A DNA stretch of 64,000 nucleotides, from assembly GCA_934277945.1 (NCBI GenBank), contig CAKQWA010000010.1:1-64000 (forward strand), in the 5' to 3' direction. The position numbers and the translations under genes are program-made. Of the stretch, positions 1 through 7,559 are shown in pieces (position 1 is the stretch's first letter; every line of letters begins with the position of its first letter). Below the pieces are notes generated by a model. The model saw only the letters and a program-made list of their open reading frames with translations, had not been told where the DNA came from and searched no databases. This DNA comes from an uncultured Alphaproteobacteria bacterium. Lineage in GTDB: Bacteria; Pseudomonadota; Alphaproteobacteria; CAAGCB01; CAG-977.

Positions 1-15
1 CCCCCCCCCCCCCCC
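1..15. other. Homopolymer C run at window edge
   Basis: The first 15 bases are all C, unlike anything else in the window. This looks like a contig end or assembly artefact rather than biology, though a natural C tract cannot be excluded. Positions 16-65 hold no recognisable gene. Confidence 0.6.
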
Positions 16-65
16 GTACTTGTCAAGCAAAAAAATCGGTCGAACGTGAAAAAAAGCATAAAAAA

Positions 66-142
66 TCCCCTCGCAAATGACTTTTGACGGGAAAATCGCG
101 CTCGAAAAACAAAAAAATCCCCTCGAAATCGCTTTCGAGGGG
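66..142 (-). terminator. Tandem terminators downstream of glgX
   Basis: Positions 119-142 form a perfect hairpin (CCCCTCGAAA / TTTCGAGGGG, loop tcgc). Read on the minus strand it is followed by a T tract (A tract 110-117 on the plus strand). A second, imperfect hairpin of similar sequence lies at about 66-92, also with flanking A/T tracts. Both follow the glgX stop codon, so they look like a duplicated intrinsic terminator. Confidence 0.75.
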
Positions 143-167
143 AGTTAATGGTAAGAAAATCAGTACG

Positions 168-2336
168 TCAGCGACCGCGCTTGCCCGCGATTTGCGACAA
201 AACGGACGGCTGAATTCGCGATTTTTCTTTCGTCCGGTTTTCTTCGCGCACCGCTTGGAACACGACGACGGAGTGCGCTTCGACCTTGCGCGAATCGCCC
301 GCCTGACGCTGATCCGCCGGCTGTTTTTCAAGCCCCAATTTCGCGGTGTCGAACGCGACTTCCCATTTCTGACCGTTCGGCGCGGGCGGCAGTTTCCATT
401 CGATGTCGCCGTTGTGCGCGTTCATCACGATCATAAAGTCGTCGTCCGCTTTTTTGCCGCGCTGTTCCGCCGCTTTGCCGTTCAGCACGAACGACAGCGT
501 TTTCGCGTACGGCACCTGCCAGTCCTGCGGCGTCATTTCCTGACCGTCGGGGCGAATCCATGTGATGTCTTTCGCGCCGCCGTCAACGCTTTGCCCGTTG
601 AAGTAGGAAATGTTCGCCAGCGCGGGATGTTCGCGGCGCAGACGGGTCATAAAGCCGACCATTTCCGCCGACTGCACGTCGGACTGTTTCAGTTTGTCCC
701 AATTCACCCAGCCGATTTCGCTGTCTTGGCAATACGCGTTGTTGTTGCCGCCTTGCGACCGGTTGAATTCGTCGCCCGCCACGCGCATCGGCACGCCGTC
801 CGCCATCAGCAAAGTCGCCATGACGTTGCGCACCATTTTGTTGCGGAAATCGTCCAATCCCTCGTCTTTATAACCTTCATGCCCCCAGTTGTTGCTGGCG
901 TTGTTGGAATTGCCGTCGCGATTGCCTTCGCCGTTCGCTTCGTTGTGTTTTTCGTTGTACGACCACAAATCTTTCGCGGTGAAGCCGTCGTGCGCCGTCA
1001 CAAAGTTGACGGTAGGGGATTCGTTGCTTCCCTCGCGGCGCAAATCGTCGGAAGCGGTCATGCGGCGCGCCATTTCAGCCGCCAAGCCTTCCGCACCGCA
1101 CCAAAAACGGCGGGTGTTGTCGCGGAATTTGTCGTTCCATTCCATCCAGTCTTTCGGGAAATTGCCGACCTGATAGCCGCCCCAGCCGCAATCCCACGGT
1201 TCTGCGATCAATTTCGTTTTGCTCAACACGGGGTCGTCGCGCAAAGCCTGAAAGAACGGGTGGTTTTTGTCATAGTTGCGGTTGTTGTCGCGCGCCAGAA
1301 CGGGAGCCAAGTCGAAGCGGAAGCCGTCGACGCCCATTTCCTGCGCCCAGTAGCGCAAAGAATCGACCGTCAGTTTCAGCGCCATTTTGTTGTTCAAATC
1401 CAGCGCGTTGCCGCATCCGGTTTCTTCGCGGAATTCACCGCGGTTGTTCGGATTCGACGCGTAGTAGGACGAACTGTCGATGCCTTTCAAAGACAGCATT
1501 TCGCCGTCTTTGCCGCCCTCGCCCGTGTGGTTGTACACGACGTCGAGAATGACTTCCATGCCCGCTTCGTGATACTTGTTGACCATTTTTTTGAATTCGG
1601 CGGGCGACCCGTAGGCTTTGTGCGGCGCGAAGTACGCGACGGGTTCGTAGCCCCAGTAGTTCTGCAAGCCCTTGTCCGCCAAAAATCCGTGCGTGGAAAA
1701 TTCCTGAACAGGCAACAATTCGACGGAGGAAATTCCCTGCTCTTTCAAATACTTGATCACGTCGTCCTGCGCCATGCCGCCGAATTTGCCGCGATCGGCT
1801 TCCGGTACGGTCGGATGCTTGATTGTAAAGCCTTTGGTGTGGGCTTCGTAAACGACGGTGTCGTCCCACGCGATTTCCGGCTTTGCGGTCGAGCCGATTT
1901 TTTTCAGCGCGTCGGGATCCTGTACAATGCCTTTGGGGGCGATTTTCGCGGTATCGGCGTCGTTGCGCGATCCGTCGGGGTTCAGCGCCATGAAAGCCTT
2001 GTCGTAAACCACGTCCCTGTCCAGTTCGCGCGCGTACGGGTCAAACAGCACTTTGTTCGGATTGAACAGCAATCCCTTTGCGGGATCATAAGGTCCGTCA
2101 ACGCGGTATCCGTAGCGCAAACCGGGTTTCGCGTCGGGCAGATAGCCGCTCCATACGCCGTCTTGCGTGCGGTTGGTCAATTCGATTCTCGTTTCGACGT
2201 CGTTTTCGTCGAACAGGCAGAGTTCCACTTTTGTCGCGTTGGCGGAAAATAACGCAAAGTTCACGCCTTTGCCGTCGTACGTCGCCCCCAGTTTTTCGGG
2301 ATCGCCCGCTAAAATTTTCGTTTGTGAGTCAGCCAT
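168..2336 (-). CDS. glgX: Glycogen debranching enzyme, GlgX/isoamylase type
   Basis: This 722-residue GH13 protein should hydrolyse alpha-1,6 branches of phosphorylase-limited glycogen in the cytoplasm. The N-terminal carbohydrate-binding fold (about residues 10-110, with KGVNFALFSANA) precedes a TIM barrel with the usual GH13 segments: DVVYNHTGEG, DGFRFDLAPVLA (catalytic Asp), AEPWDCG (catalytic Glu) and VTAHDGFTAKDL. The length is usual for GlgX. The ATG start at 2334-2336 is the first in frame. A glgC gene lies far off at 45.8 kb, so glycogen turnover is present, but glgA and glgB are not in the window. The last 25 residues are basic and poorly conserved. Confidence 0.93.
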   Translation of the reverse strand: MADSQTKILAGDPEKLGATYDGKGVNFALFSANATKVELCLFDENDVETRIELTNRTQDGVWSGYLPDAKPGLRYGYRVDGPYDPAKGLLFNPNKVLFDPYARELDRDVVYDKAFMALNPDGSRNDADTAKIAPKGIVQDPDALKKIGSTAKPEIAWDDTVVYEAHTKGFTIKHPTVPEADRGKFGGMAQDDVIKYLKEQGISSVELLPVQEFSTHGFLADKGLQNYWGYEPVAYFAPHKAYGSPAEFKKMVNKYHEAGMEVILDVVYNHTGEGGKDGEMLSLKGIDSSSYYASNPNNRGEFREETGCGNALDLNNKMALKLTVDSLRYWAQEMGVDGFRFDLAPVLARDNNRNYDKNHPFFQALRDDPVLSKTKLIAEPWDCGWGGYQVGNFPKDWMEWNDKFRDNTRRFWCGAEGLAAEMARRMTASDDLRREGSNESPTVNFVTAHDGFTAKDLWSYNEKHNEANGEGNRDGNSNNASNNWGHEGYKDEGLDDFRNKMVRNVMATLLMADGVPMRVAGDEFNRSQGGNNNAYCQDSEIGWVNWDKLKQSDVQSAEMVGFMTRLRREHPALANISYFNGQSVDGGAKDITWIRPDGQEMTPQDWQVPYAKTLSFVLNGKAAEQRGKKADDDFMIVMNAHNGDIEWKLPPAPNGQKWEVAFDTAKLGLEKQPADQRQAGDSRKVEAHSVVVFQAVREENRTKEKSRIQPSVLSQIAGKRGR

Positions 2337-2396
2337 GAAAAGCCCCTTTTATCAAAACATTTTAATCATGTTATGAAAATTAGACAAAAATTTCAA

Positions 2397-2438
2397 CAAA
2401 AAAAAGCATCCGCCGACAATCGCGAACGCTTTTCCTTT
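2397..2438 (-). terminator. Possible terminator of ppa
   Basis: AAAAGC and GCTTTT form a short stem around a GC-rich loop, and on the minus strand this is followed by a long T tract just after the ppa stop. The stem is only 6 bp, so the call is moderate. Confidence 0.45.
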
Positions 2439-2455
2439 ACGGGCGGATTTGCGCC

Positions 2456-3010
2456 TTACTTCGTTTTGTAGCCGGTCAGGTGCTCCTTGTTTTCCTGATA
2501 ACGCTGCATGGCTTCCTCAATACTGCGGCGCGCGGCGTTCGCGTTCAAAAAGCCCTGCACGTCGACTTTCTTTTTTTCCAGCAGTTTGTAGTCGGAAAAG
2601 AAGCGTTCGACCTCCTGCATACGATGCGGCGGCAGGTCGGAAATCGACTGATAGAAAGAGTATTCGGGGTCGTCGACGTGAACGGCGATGATTTTGTCGT
2701 CGTCCTCGCCCTGATCAATCATCTTCATCAGTCCGATGGGGCGCGCGTTCATGATTGTCAGCGGATTGACAGGCTCCTGCCCCAGCACCAGAATGTCCAG
2801 CGGGTCGTGGTCTTCGCCCAGCGTCTGCGGAATGAAGCCGTAGTTCGCGGGATAATGCACGGAAGAAAACAAAATGCGGTCGACGCGGATCAAGCCGCTT
2901 TTTTTGTCCAGTTCGTACTTGATTTTCGACCCTCTGGGAATTTCGATGACGGCGGGGACGATTTCGGTCGGATTTTGCGCGTTCAGCTCAACGTCGTGCC
3001 ACGGATGCAT
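2456..3010 (-). CDS. ppa: Inorganic pyrophosphatase (class I)
   Basis: This 184-residue soluble class I pyrophosphatase hydrolyses PPi to two phosphates and so drives biosynthetic reactions. Visible motifs include [17 protein letters not shown], the Mg-binding signature DHDPLDILV and, near residue 145, the KKKVDVQGF stretch of the active site. Length is typical for bacterial Ppa. The start [10 protein letters not shown] matches the family N-terminus. It is transcribed separately from glgX, with a possible terminator between them. Confidence 0.97.
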   Translation of the reverse strand: MHPWHDVELNAQNPTEIVPAVIEIPRGSKIKYELDKKSGLIRVDRILFSSVHYPANYGFIPQTLGEDHDPLDILVLGQEPVNPLTIMNARPIGLMKMIDQGEDDDKIIAVHVDDPEYSFYQSISDLPPHRMQEVERFFSDYKLLEKKKVDVQGFLNANAARRSIEEAMQRYQENKEHLTGYKTK

Positions 3011-3079
3011 TTGAAGACTCCTTTAAAATTGTTCGTTGAGAAAAGCATAGCCTTTTTTACCCTTGCGACGCAAGAATTC

Positions 3080-3108
3080 TTGATACAAAAAAAACAAAGG
3101 CTTATACT
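3080..3108 (+). promoter_or_regulatory. Sigma-70-type promoter
   Basis: TTGATA (3080-3085), a 17-bp spacer and TATACT (3103-3108) fit the sigma-70 consensus well. The promoter would start transcription near 3115, about 23 bases before the ATG of the gene at 3138, whose Shine-Dalgarno site is AGGAG. Confidence 0.75.
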
Positions 3109-3137
3109 TTATTTCAAATAGAACGCAGGAGCGCACC

Positions 3138-3518
3138 ATGAACGAGATGAAAAAACCCGAACAGGAATCCTTTTACGAAGTCCACGTCAACAAAGACGAC
3201 GAATTGATGATTTCCATTCACGCCCGCGATTCCGAACCGTCCTCCCCCGTCATCCTGTACGACGGCGGCGCGCACGCTTTGCTGTACCGCACGCCCGATT
3301 CCGTCGTTCTGCTGGACTTTCTGCACCCCGCCGTGCGCGAATACTTGAAAGCGGCGAAATCCGTTTTAATGGCGGAGGTGCGGCAGGGCGACGTGTTCCG
3401 CGAATACGCCGTCCCGTGCCGTTTCGTGAAAAATCTGCCGCTCGATTTGTCCGCCGTCAAACCGATGCTTGACCGCAAAGACGCGGCGAAACTCGACGAA
3501 CGGAATTTGTACAAATGA
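3138..3518 (+). CDS. Hypothetical protein upstream of yjbQ
   Basis: The 126-residue product is soluble with no signal peptide, membrane segment or motif that I recognise. It is rich in charged residues, with a DSVVLLDFLHPAVREYLKAAKSVLMAEV helix-prone stretch, shown here only as DSVVLLDFLHPAVREYL for its core. A strong promoter (3080-3108) and AGGAG Shine-Dalgarno precede it, and it overlaps the next gene (YjbQ family) by 4 bp. The two are therefore co-translated and probably work together. Function unknown. Confidence 0.75.
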   Translation: MNEMKKPEQESFYEVHVNKDDELMISIHARDSEPSSPVILYDGGAHALLYRTPDSVVLLDFLHPAVREYLKAAKSVLMAEVRQGDVFREYAVPCRFVKNLPLDLSAVKPMLDRKDAAKLDERNLYK

Positions 3519-3934
3519 GGCAGTACCAGACCGTTTTGGCGGTGCAGACCGAACCGTCCGGATTTTACGATATTACGCACGCCGTCAACCGCTCGATTTG
3601 GGAATCGGGCATCAGGCAGGGACTGTTGACGCTGTTCATTCAGCACACGTCCGCCAGCCTGACCATTCAGGAAAACGCCGACCCCGACGTTTTGAAAGAC
3701 CTTGCCCGCTATTTCGACCGCGCCGTGCCGAAAGACAACGCGCTGTACGACCACACTTACGAGGGAATTGACGATATGCCGGCTCACATCCGCACGTCTT
3801 TGACGGACGTATCGCTGAACATTCCCGTTCAGGACGGCAGAATGCTTTTGGGAACGTGGCAGGCGGTTTACGTTTGCGAACACCGCATGGATCCGCACAT
3901 CCGCAACGTCGTTCTGCACTTAATCGGCGAATAA
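3515..3934 (+). CDS. yjbQ: YjbQ/UPF0047 family protein
   Basis: This 139-residue protein belongs to the secondary thiamine-phosphate synthase (YjbQ) family. E. coli YjbQ has weak thiamine phosphate synthase activity, but its physiological role is unclear. Family signatures are present: LTLFIQHTSASLTIQENADPDV, of which QHTSASLTIQEN is the diagnostic core; then DDMPAHI and GTWQAVYVCEHR. It starts inside the stop of the previous gene (ATGA). Its 3' end overlaps that of the convergent bpt gene by 15 bp. Confidence 0.92.
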   Translation: MRQYQTVLAVQTEPSGFYDITHAVNRSIWESGIRQGLLTLFIQHTSASLTIQENADPDVLKDLARYFDRAVPKDNALYDHTYEGIDDMPAHIRTSLTDVSLNIPVQDGRMLLGTWQAVYVCEHRMDPHIRNVVLHLIGE

Positions 3935-4636
3935 GGCGGGATTGAAATCGACCCATTGCCCGTCGACGAAAACGTCTGCGGGGCGGAAATGCCGCTTGTA
4001 AGCCATGTTGTGACAGCCCGCGATGAAAAATCCCAGATACACATACGGCAAGCCCAGCCGCCGCGTTTCGCGAATCAGATTCAAAATCAGAAAAGACCCC
4101 GTGCTTGACCGCGCCCGCTCCGGATTGAAAAAACTGTACACGGCGGACAGTCCGTCGTCCAGAATGTCGACCAGCATCGCGCCCTGCAAATCGCCCGATT
4201 GCCGATCGTGCGCCAGCATCAGACGGCACGGCGCGCACGTCTGTTCTATCATGGCGGCGTAATCGTCCATATCCATCGCGCACATCTCCCCTCCGGCGTG
4301 ACGCGCGTTCAGATACGCGGCGAATAAATCGTACTGCTCGCTTGAAGCGACGTTCGGGGCGAAAGACACGGACAAATCGCCGTTCAAACGCATCACTTTG
4401 CGCCATTTTTTGTTAAAGGAAAAATCGTTCGCCCGCACGCGCAGGGAACGGCACGCGTCGCAATCCGGACACGCCGGCAGATAACAAATGTCGTGCGAGC
4501 GGCGGAAACCCGCGCGGGACAGATGACTTGCCGCAAACGCCGCGTTGTCGGGCGTCAGGCGCGTGAAGATTTTACATTCCGCCCGATTGCTCAAATACGG
4601 GCAAGGCGCGGGCGCGGTGACCTTAAAAACCGGCAA
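3920..4636 (-). CDS. bpt: Aspartate/glutamate leucyltransferase
   Basis: This 238-residue aminoacyl-tRNA-protein transferase of the ATE1/Bpt family adds Leu to proteins with N-terminal Asp or Glu, marking them for the ClpS/ClpAP N-degron route. The N-terminal Cys cluster (CPYL, then CYLPACPDCDACRSLRV) and the C-terminal YLGFFIAGCHNMAYK motif are clear. The start is TTG at 4634-4636, behind an AAGGA Shine-Dalgarno. No ATG gives the full conserved N-terminus. It lies 3 bp after the stop of the RsbW-like gene and is likely co-transcribed with it. Confidence 0.92.
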   Translation of the reverse strand: MPVFKVTAPAPCPYLSNRAECKIFTRLTPDNAAFAASHLSRAGFRRSHDICYLPACPDCDACRSLRVRANDFSFNKKWRKVMRLNGDLSVSFAPNVASSEQYDLFAAYLNARHAGGEMCAMDMDDYAAMIEQTCAPCRLMLAHDRQSGDLQGAMLVDILDDGLSAVYSFFNPERARSSTGSFLILNLIRETRRLGLPYVYLGFFIAGCHNMAYKRHFRPADVFVDGQWVDFNPALFAD

Positions 4637-4639
4637 AAT

Positions 4640-4966
4640 TCAATCCTTTTCAAAAAACAGGGCGAGTGTTTTCCCGCCGTTCAGCATCATACGCCGGCGA
4701 CAGATTTTGTCAATCAGCGCGCAACCGCCGTGCGCTTTGCCGCCAATGCGAAAAACGACCGGATTTTCCTGCGTGACGGCGCAAATCAGGGCGCGCCGCG
4801 TCCGCCGGATTTTCAAAACGAACGCGCGCCCGCCGTATTTCGCCGCGTTGACGCACGCTTCGTGAATCGCCAGACGGGGCAAAGGCGGCAAATCGAACGG
4901 CAATCCGTCCGACCGGAAGCCGTTTTCCAAAACGTCCCTTGATGTGTACGCGCGCACAATCCGCAT
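4640..4966 (-). CDS. Small RsbW-like histidine-kinase-type ATPase
   Basis: About 108 residues from ATG 4966, which follows AGGCGGGA; longer upstream starts have no ribosome site and run into a promoter. The segment LAIHEACVNAAKYGG matches the N box of GHKL ATPases of the RsbW/SpoIIAB anti-sigma type. Other GHKL boxes are weak: a short VFRIGGKAHGGCALIDKI may stand for the G region. RsbW proteins phosphorylate anti-anti-sigma factors, but no STAS partner is visible nearby. It sits directly upstream of bpt. Family assignment is moderate and function inferred. Confidence 0.6.
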   Translation of the reverse strand: MRIVRAYTSRDVLENGFRSDGLPFDLPPLPRLAIHEACVNAAKYGGRAFVLKIRRTRRALICAVTQENPVVFRIGGKAHGGCALIDKICRRRMMLNGGKTLALFFEKD

Positions 4967-4985
4967 TGCTTCCCGCCTTTTTTTA

Positions 4986-5014
4986 TTGACAAGTGTGCGC
5001 CTTTCGGATAGCCT
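4986..5014 (+). promoter_or_regulatory. Candidate promoter of the DUF3800 leader
   Basis: A perfect TTGACA (4986-4991), a 17-bp spacer and TAGCCT (5009-5014). Transcription would begin near 5021 and yield a leader of about 84 bases before the ATG at 5105. Confidence 0.5.
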
Positions 5015-5020
5015 GTTCAA

Positions 5021-5104
5021 GTAATTTATGAACACTGTCTCGGATAGAGCAGCAAAGCCTGAGGTCGCTTTTATGAAGCGACCTTAGTTGTATAAGGGGC
5101 GCGC
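5021..5104 (+). ncRNA. Structured leader RNA before the DUF3800 gene
   Basis: Two hairpins are visible. The first pairs CTGTCT (5035-5040) with AGA-g-CAG (5046-5052). The second is a 12-bp stem, 5059-5070 with 5076-5087 (AGGTCGCTT / AAGCGACCT core, one G-U pair, 5-base loop). DUF3800 genes are known to be preceded by several conserved RNA motifs of unknown function (the DUF3800 motifs found by comparative genomics). I infer that this leader is one of them or a relative; I could not match it to a specific published consensus. It lacks a terminator-like T tract. Confidence 0.55.
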
Positions 5105-5962
5105 ATGGTCAAAATCTGTTATATTGACGAATCGGGCGATTTGGGCACCCTGCCCGCCGATTCCAAACCCGACGACAACCATCAGCCCGTTCTGGTCATC
5201 ACCGGATTGTTCGTCGACTACAAGCACCTGTACGACCTGACGCACGACTTCATTAAACTGAAATACCGCTTTTACCCCGGTTTGAACTATCCGACGGAGC
5301 GTTTTTTAGACCGCATCATTCCGGAAATCAAAGGGGCGGACGTGCGGCGCAACGCCATGCGCGGCGGACGGCGGGCGCAACGGCACGCCATCGGCTTCAT
5401 GGACAGGATCATCGACCTTTTGTTCAAATACGACGTTAAATGCGCCGCGCGCGTGTGGGTGAAAATCCCCGGCGAACAGTTCAACGGCAAAGCGGTCTAC
5501 ACGTCGTCCATTCAAAGCCTTTTCGACTATTTTGAAAACTATCTGGCGGAATCGGACGACCACGGCGTCGTCATCGCCGACAGCCGCGACTACATGAAAA
5601 ACATCAGCGTGTCGCATTCCGTTTTCACGCAAAAATTCCGCCAACTGCGCCCGATGTATCCGCACATCATCGAAATGCCCTGCTTCGGACACAGCAACAA
5701 TTCGGCGGGCATCCAGTTGTGCGACATCATCAGTTCGGCGTTTTTGTACCCGATCGCCTCTTACGTCTACTGCTCGAAATTCGTGCATAACGTGCATACG
5801 CGTCCCGAAGCGGAAATCATTCGCGACCGCTACGGGCTTGCGCTGAAAGATATGCAGCACCGCTTCACCGACGAAAAAGGCTACAAGCAGGGCGGCATCG
5901 TCGTTTCCGACCCGCTTCAAAAGCAGAACGCCATGGCGATGTTCACCAAAACGGGCAAATAA
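5105..5962 (+). CDS. DUF3800 family protein
   Basis: This 285-residue protein opens with YIDESGDLG, the N-terminal signature of DUF3800. A later acidic position, VIADSRDYM, and the region LCDIISSAFLYPIASYV, where LCDIISSAFLYP is the core, also fit. The pattern of acidic residues resembles an RNase H-like fold, so a nuclease is possible, but the biochemical function of the family is unknown. Shine-Dalgarno AAGGGG precedes the ATG. It is a single gene behind a structured leader and convergent, 8 bp apart, with the deoxysugar operon. Confidence 0.85.
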   Translation: MVKICYIDESGDLGTLPADSKPDDNHQPVLVITGLFVDYKHLYDLTHDFIKLKYRFYPGLNYPTERFLDRIIPEIKGADVRRNAMRGGRRAQRHAIGFMDRIIDLLFKYDVKCAARVWVKIPGEQFNGKAVYTSSIQSLFDYFENYLAESDDHGVVIADSRDYMKNISVSHSVFTQKFRQLRPMYPHIIEMPCFGHSNNSAGIQLCDIISSAFLYPIASYVYCSKFVHNVHTRPEAEIIRDRYGLALKDMQHRFTDEKGYKQGGIVVSDPLQKQNAMAMFTKTGK

Positions 5963-5969
5963 GCCGCCG

Positions 5970-7559
5970 TCACTTCATCAGCAAGGGATATCGGGACGGC
6001 GTGACGAACGTCAGACGGATTTTCGTTTCAAGCGATTTCAAATCTTTGGCGATTTCGCGGTTGCGCAAATCGAAATCGTCCGGCGGATTCAAAAATTCCA
6101 TGTACGGATTGTAGAAATTGTCCTGCCGCGCCGAAAAGCCGTCAAATCCCGCCAGCATGACATGATCGACGCCGGCAAGGACCAAGCCGCGCAACGCCAT
6201 GATAATCGCGTTGTCCGCGACTTTTGCGTCGGGGGTTGTCAATTTCGCGAAATTCACGACAAAATCGAACGGCGCGTCAATCGGGGACACGTTGGACGAG
6301 GCGATGACTTTCCGGTCGTTTTTTAAAAGCGTGTCGACAAGTTGTTCGTAGCGTTTCGCGTTGGAAATGAACACATAATCCGCGGGCACGGCGTCGGGCG
6401 CGCAGTTCACGCCGATGACGACCGCGTTTTTGCCGGCGATTGTTTGTAAAATGTCGTCTTTGTATTTTAAAATCGACGTTCCGGGTCCCAGCAGCAGCAC
6501 TTCCCTGTCTTTCAGCAGAGCCGTCAATTTTGAAACGGCGTCCGTGTCGTCCAAATCCTTTTCCTGATAATCGCGGTACAGCCGTTCTATCAGCGTCCTG
6601 TCGAACGCCAGTTTTTTGCTTTCGGGGATGCGGCTTAAAACCGCCAGCACGCCCGAAACGGGCAGCGTTTTTTTCTTTTCCAGATACTGCACATATTGCG
6701 GATGCGCTTTCGACAGCGCGGAGATGTAATAATCACACGCGTAGCCCCAGCGCGATTTTTCATAAATTTTAATGATGTCGCTGTCGATGATTTCCAGAAT
6801 TTCCTCTATGGCGTAATTTTTCCGGAAACGGTCGTTCAAATGCATCGCCAGCAGTTCCGTGCAGGCGTTTCCCGCGCTTTTTCCCATGCCGTAGCACGAC
6901 GAATCGACAATCAAATCGCGCGATGTGCGGGCTTTTAAAATTTCCATGCAGTTCGCGTACGCCATTTGAAAATTGTTGTGCGAATGAAAGCCGATTGCCG
7001 TTTGCGCGCCCAGATTCCTGTCAAGCAGACGGAAATAATGCATCAGTTTTTCCCTGTGCAAAAGCCCGTATGTGTCGACAATCGAAACGGCGTCGGGGGA
7101 AAAAGCGTTGACGCCGGCAATCAAATCGAGCATTTCGGCGTCGGAGTACGTCGTCACGGAAACGGGCTGCACCGACACGAAATAGCCTTTTTCTTTCAGC
7201 GCGCGGCAAAACGCCAGAGCCGCCGCCGCGTCCTTTTTTTTGAAAATGACGCGAAAGCCGTCAATCGACGTTTTGTCGGCGGCGGGAATGTTCTCGGCGG
7301 CGACAGTGCCGTAGTCGATCATCAGCACGACCTGCGATTTGCGAGCGATGCCGCGAAGCGCGGAATCGAAGTCGGACAGACGCGGGTTAATGGAGCGGTC
7401 TTCGTCGCTTTCCCGCCGCTCGTCCAAAAATCCGGCTTCGACGATATCGACCCCCGCCCTGTTCAGCCGCCGGAAAATGCTGCGGATTGTTTCTTTGCCG
7501 AAAAGCCAGTCGTTGACAAAGCCGCCGTCGCGCAGCGTGCAGTCCAAAAGCCGTATCAT
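5970..7559 (-). CDS. DRE-TIM aldolase fused to a Rossmann-like C-terminal domain
   Basis: This 529-residue protein has an N-terminal HMGL-like/4-hydroxy-2-oxovalerate aldolase domain (about 1-270). It shows LLDCTLRDGGFVNDW (metal Asp, catalytic Arg) and GFHSHNNFQMA (metal His pair). A C-terminal domain (about 345-529) begins REVLLLGPGTSILKYKDD and resembles nucleotide-binding DUF115/MptE-like or GT42-like folds; I cannot name it firmly. The gene is the last of five coupled by 4-bp overlaps. Likely role: making or cleaving a 2-oxo acid for the thiamine-diphosphate enzyme upstream, or modifying the deoxysugar. This role is inferred. Confidence 0.75.
   Translation of the reverse strand: MIRLLDCTLRDGGFVNDWLFGKETIRSIFRRLNRAGVDIVEAGFLDERRESDEDRSINPRLSDFDSALRGIARKSQVVLMIDYGTVAAENIPAADKTSIDGFRVIFKKKDAAAALAFCRALKEKGYFVSVQPVSVTTYSDAEMLDLIAGVNAFSPDAVSIVDTYGLLHREKLMHYFRLLDRNLGAQTAIGFHSHNNFQMAYANCMEILKARTSRDLIVDSSCYGMGKSAGNACTELLAMHLNDRFRKNYAIEEILEIIDSDIIKIYEKSRWGYACDYYISALSKAHPQYVQYLEKKKTLPVSGVLAVLSRIPESKKLAFDRTLIERLYRDYQEKDLDDTDAVSKLTALLKDREVLLLGPGTSILKYKDDILQTIAGKNAVVIGVNCAPDAVPADYVFISNAKRYEQLVDTLLKNDRKVIASSNVSPIDAPFDFVVNFAKLTTPDAKVADNAIIMALRGLVLAGVDHVMLAGFDGFSARQDNFYNPYMEFLNPPDDFDLRNREIAKDLKSLETKIRLTFVTPSRYPLLMK

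Noticed and set aside
84..2252. A 722-codon plus-strand open frame opposite glgX
   Set aside because: Its translation is Arg/Val/Phe-rich and lacks motifs, whereas the minus-strand frame is a clear GH13 enzyme. Long antisense frames arise here from the strong third-position G/C bias.
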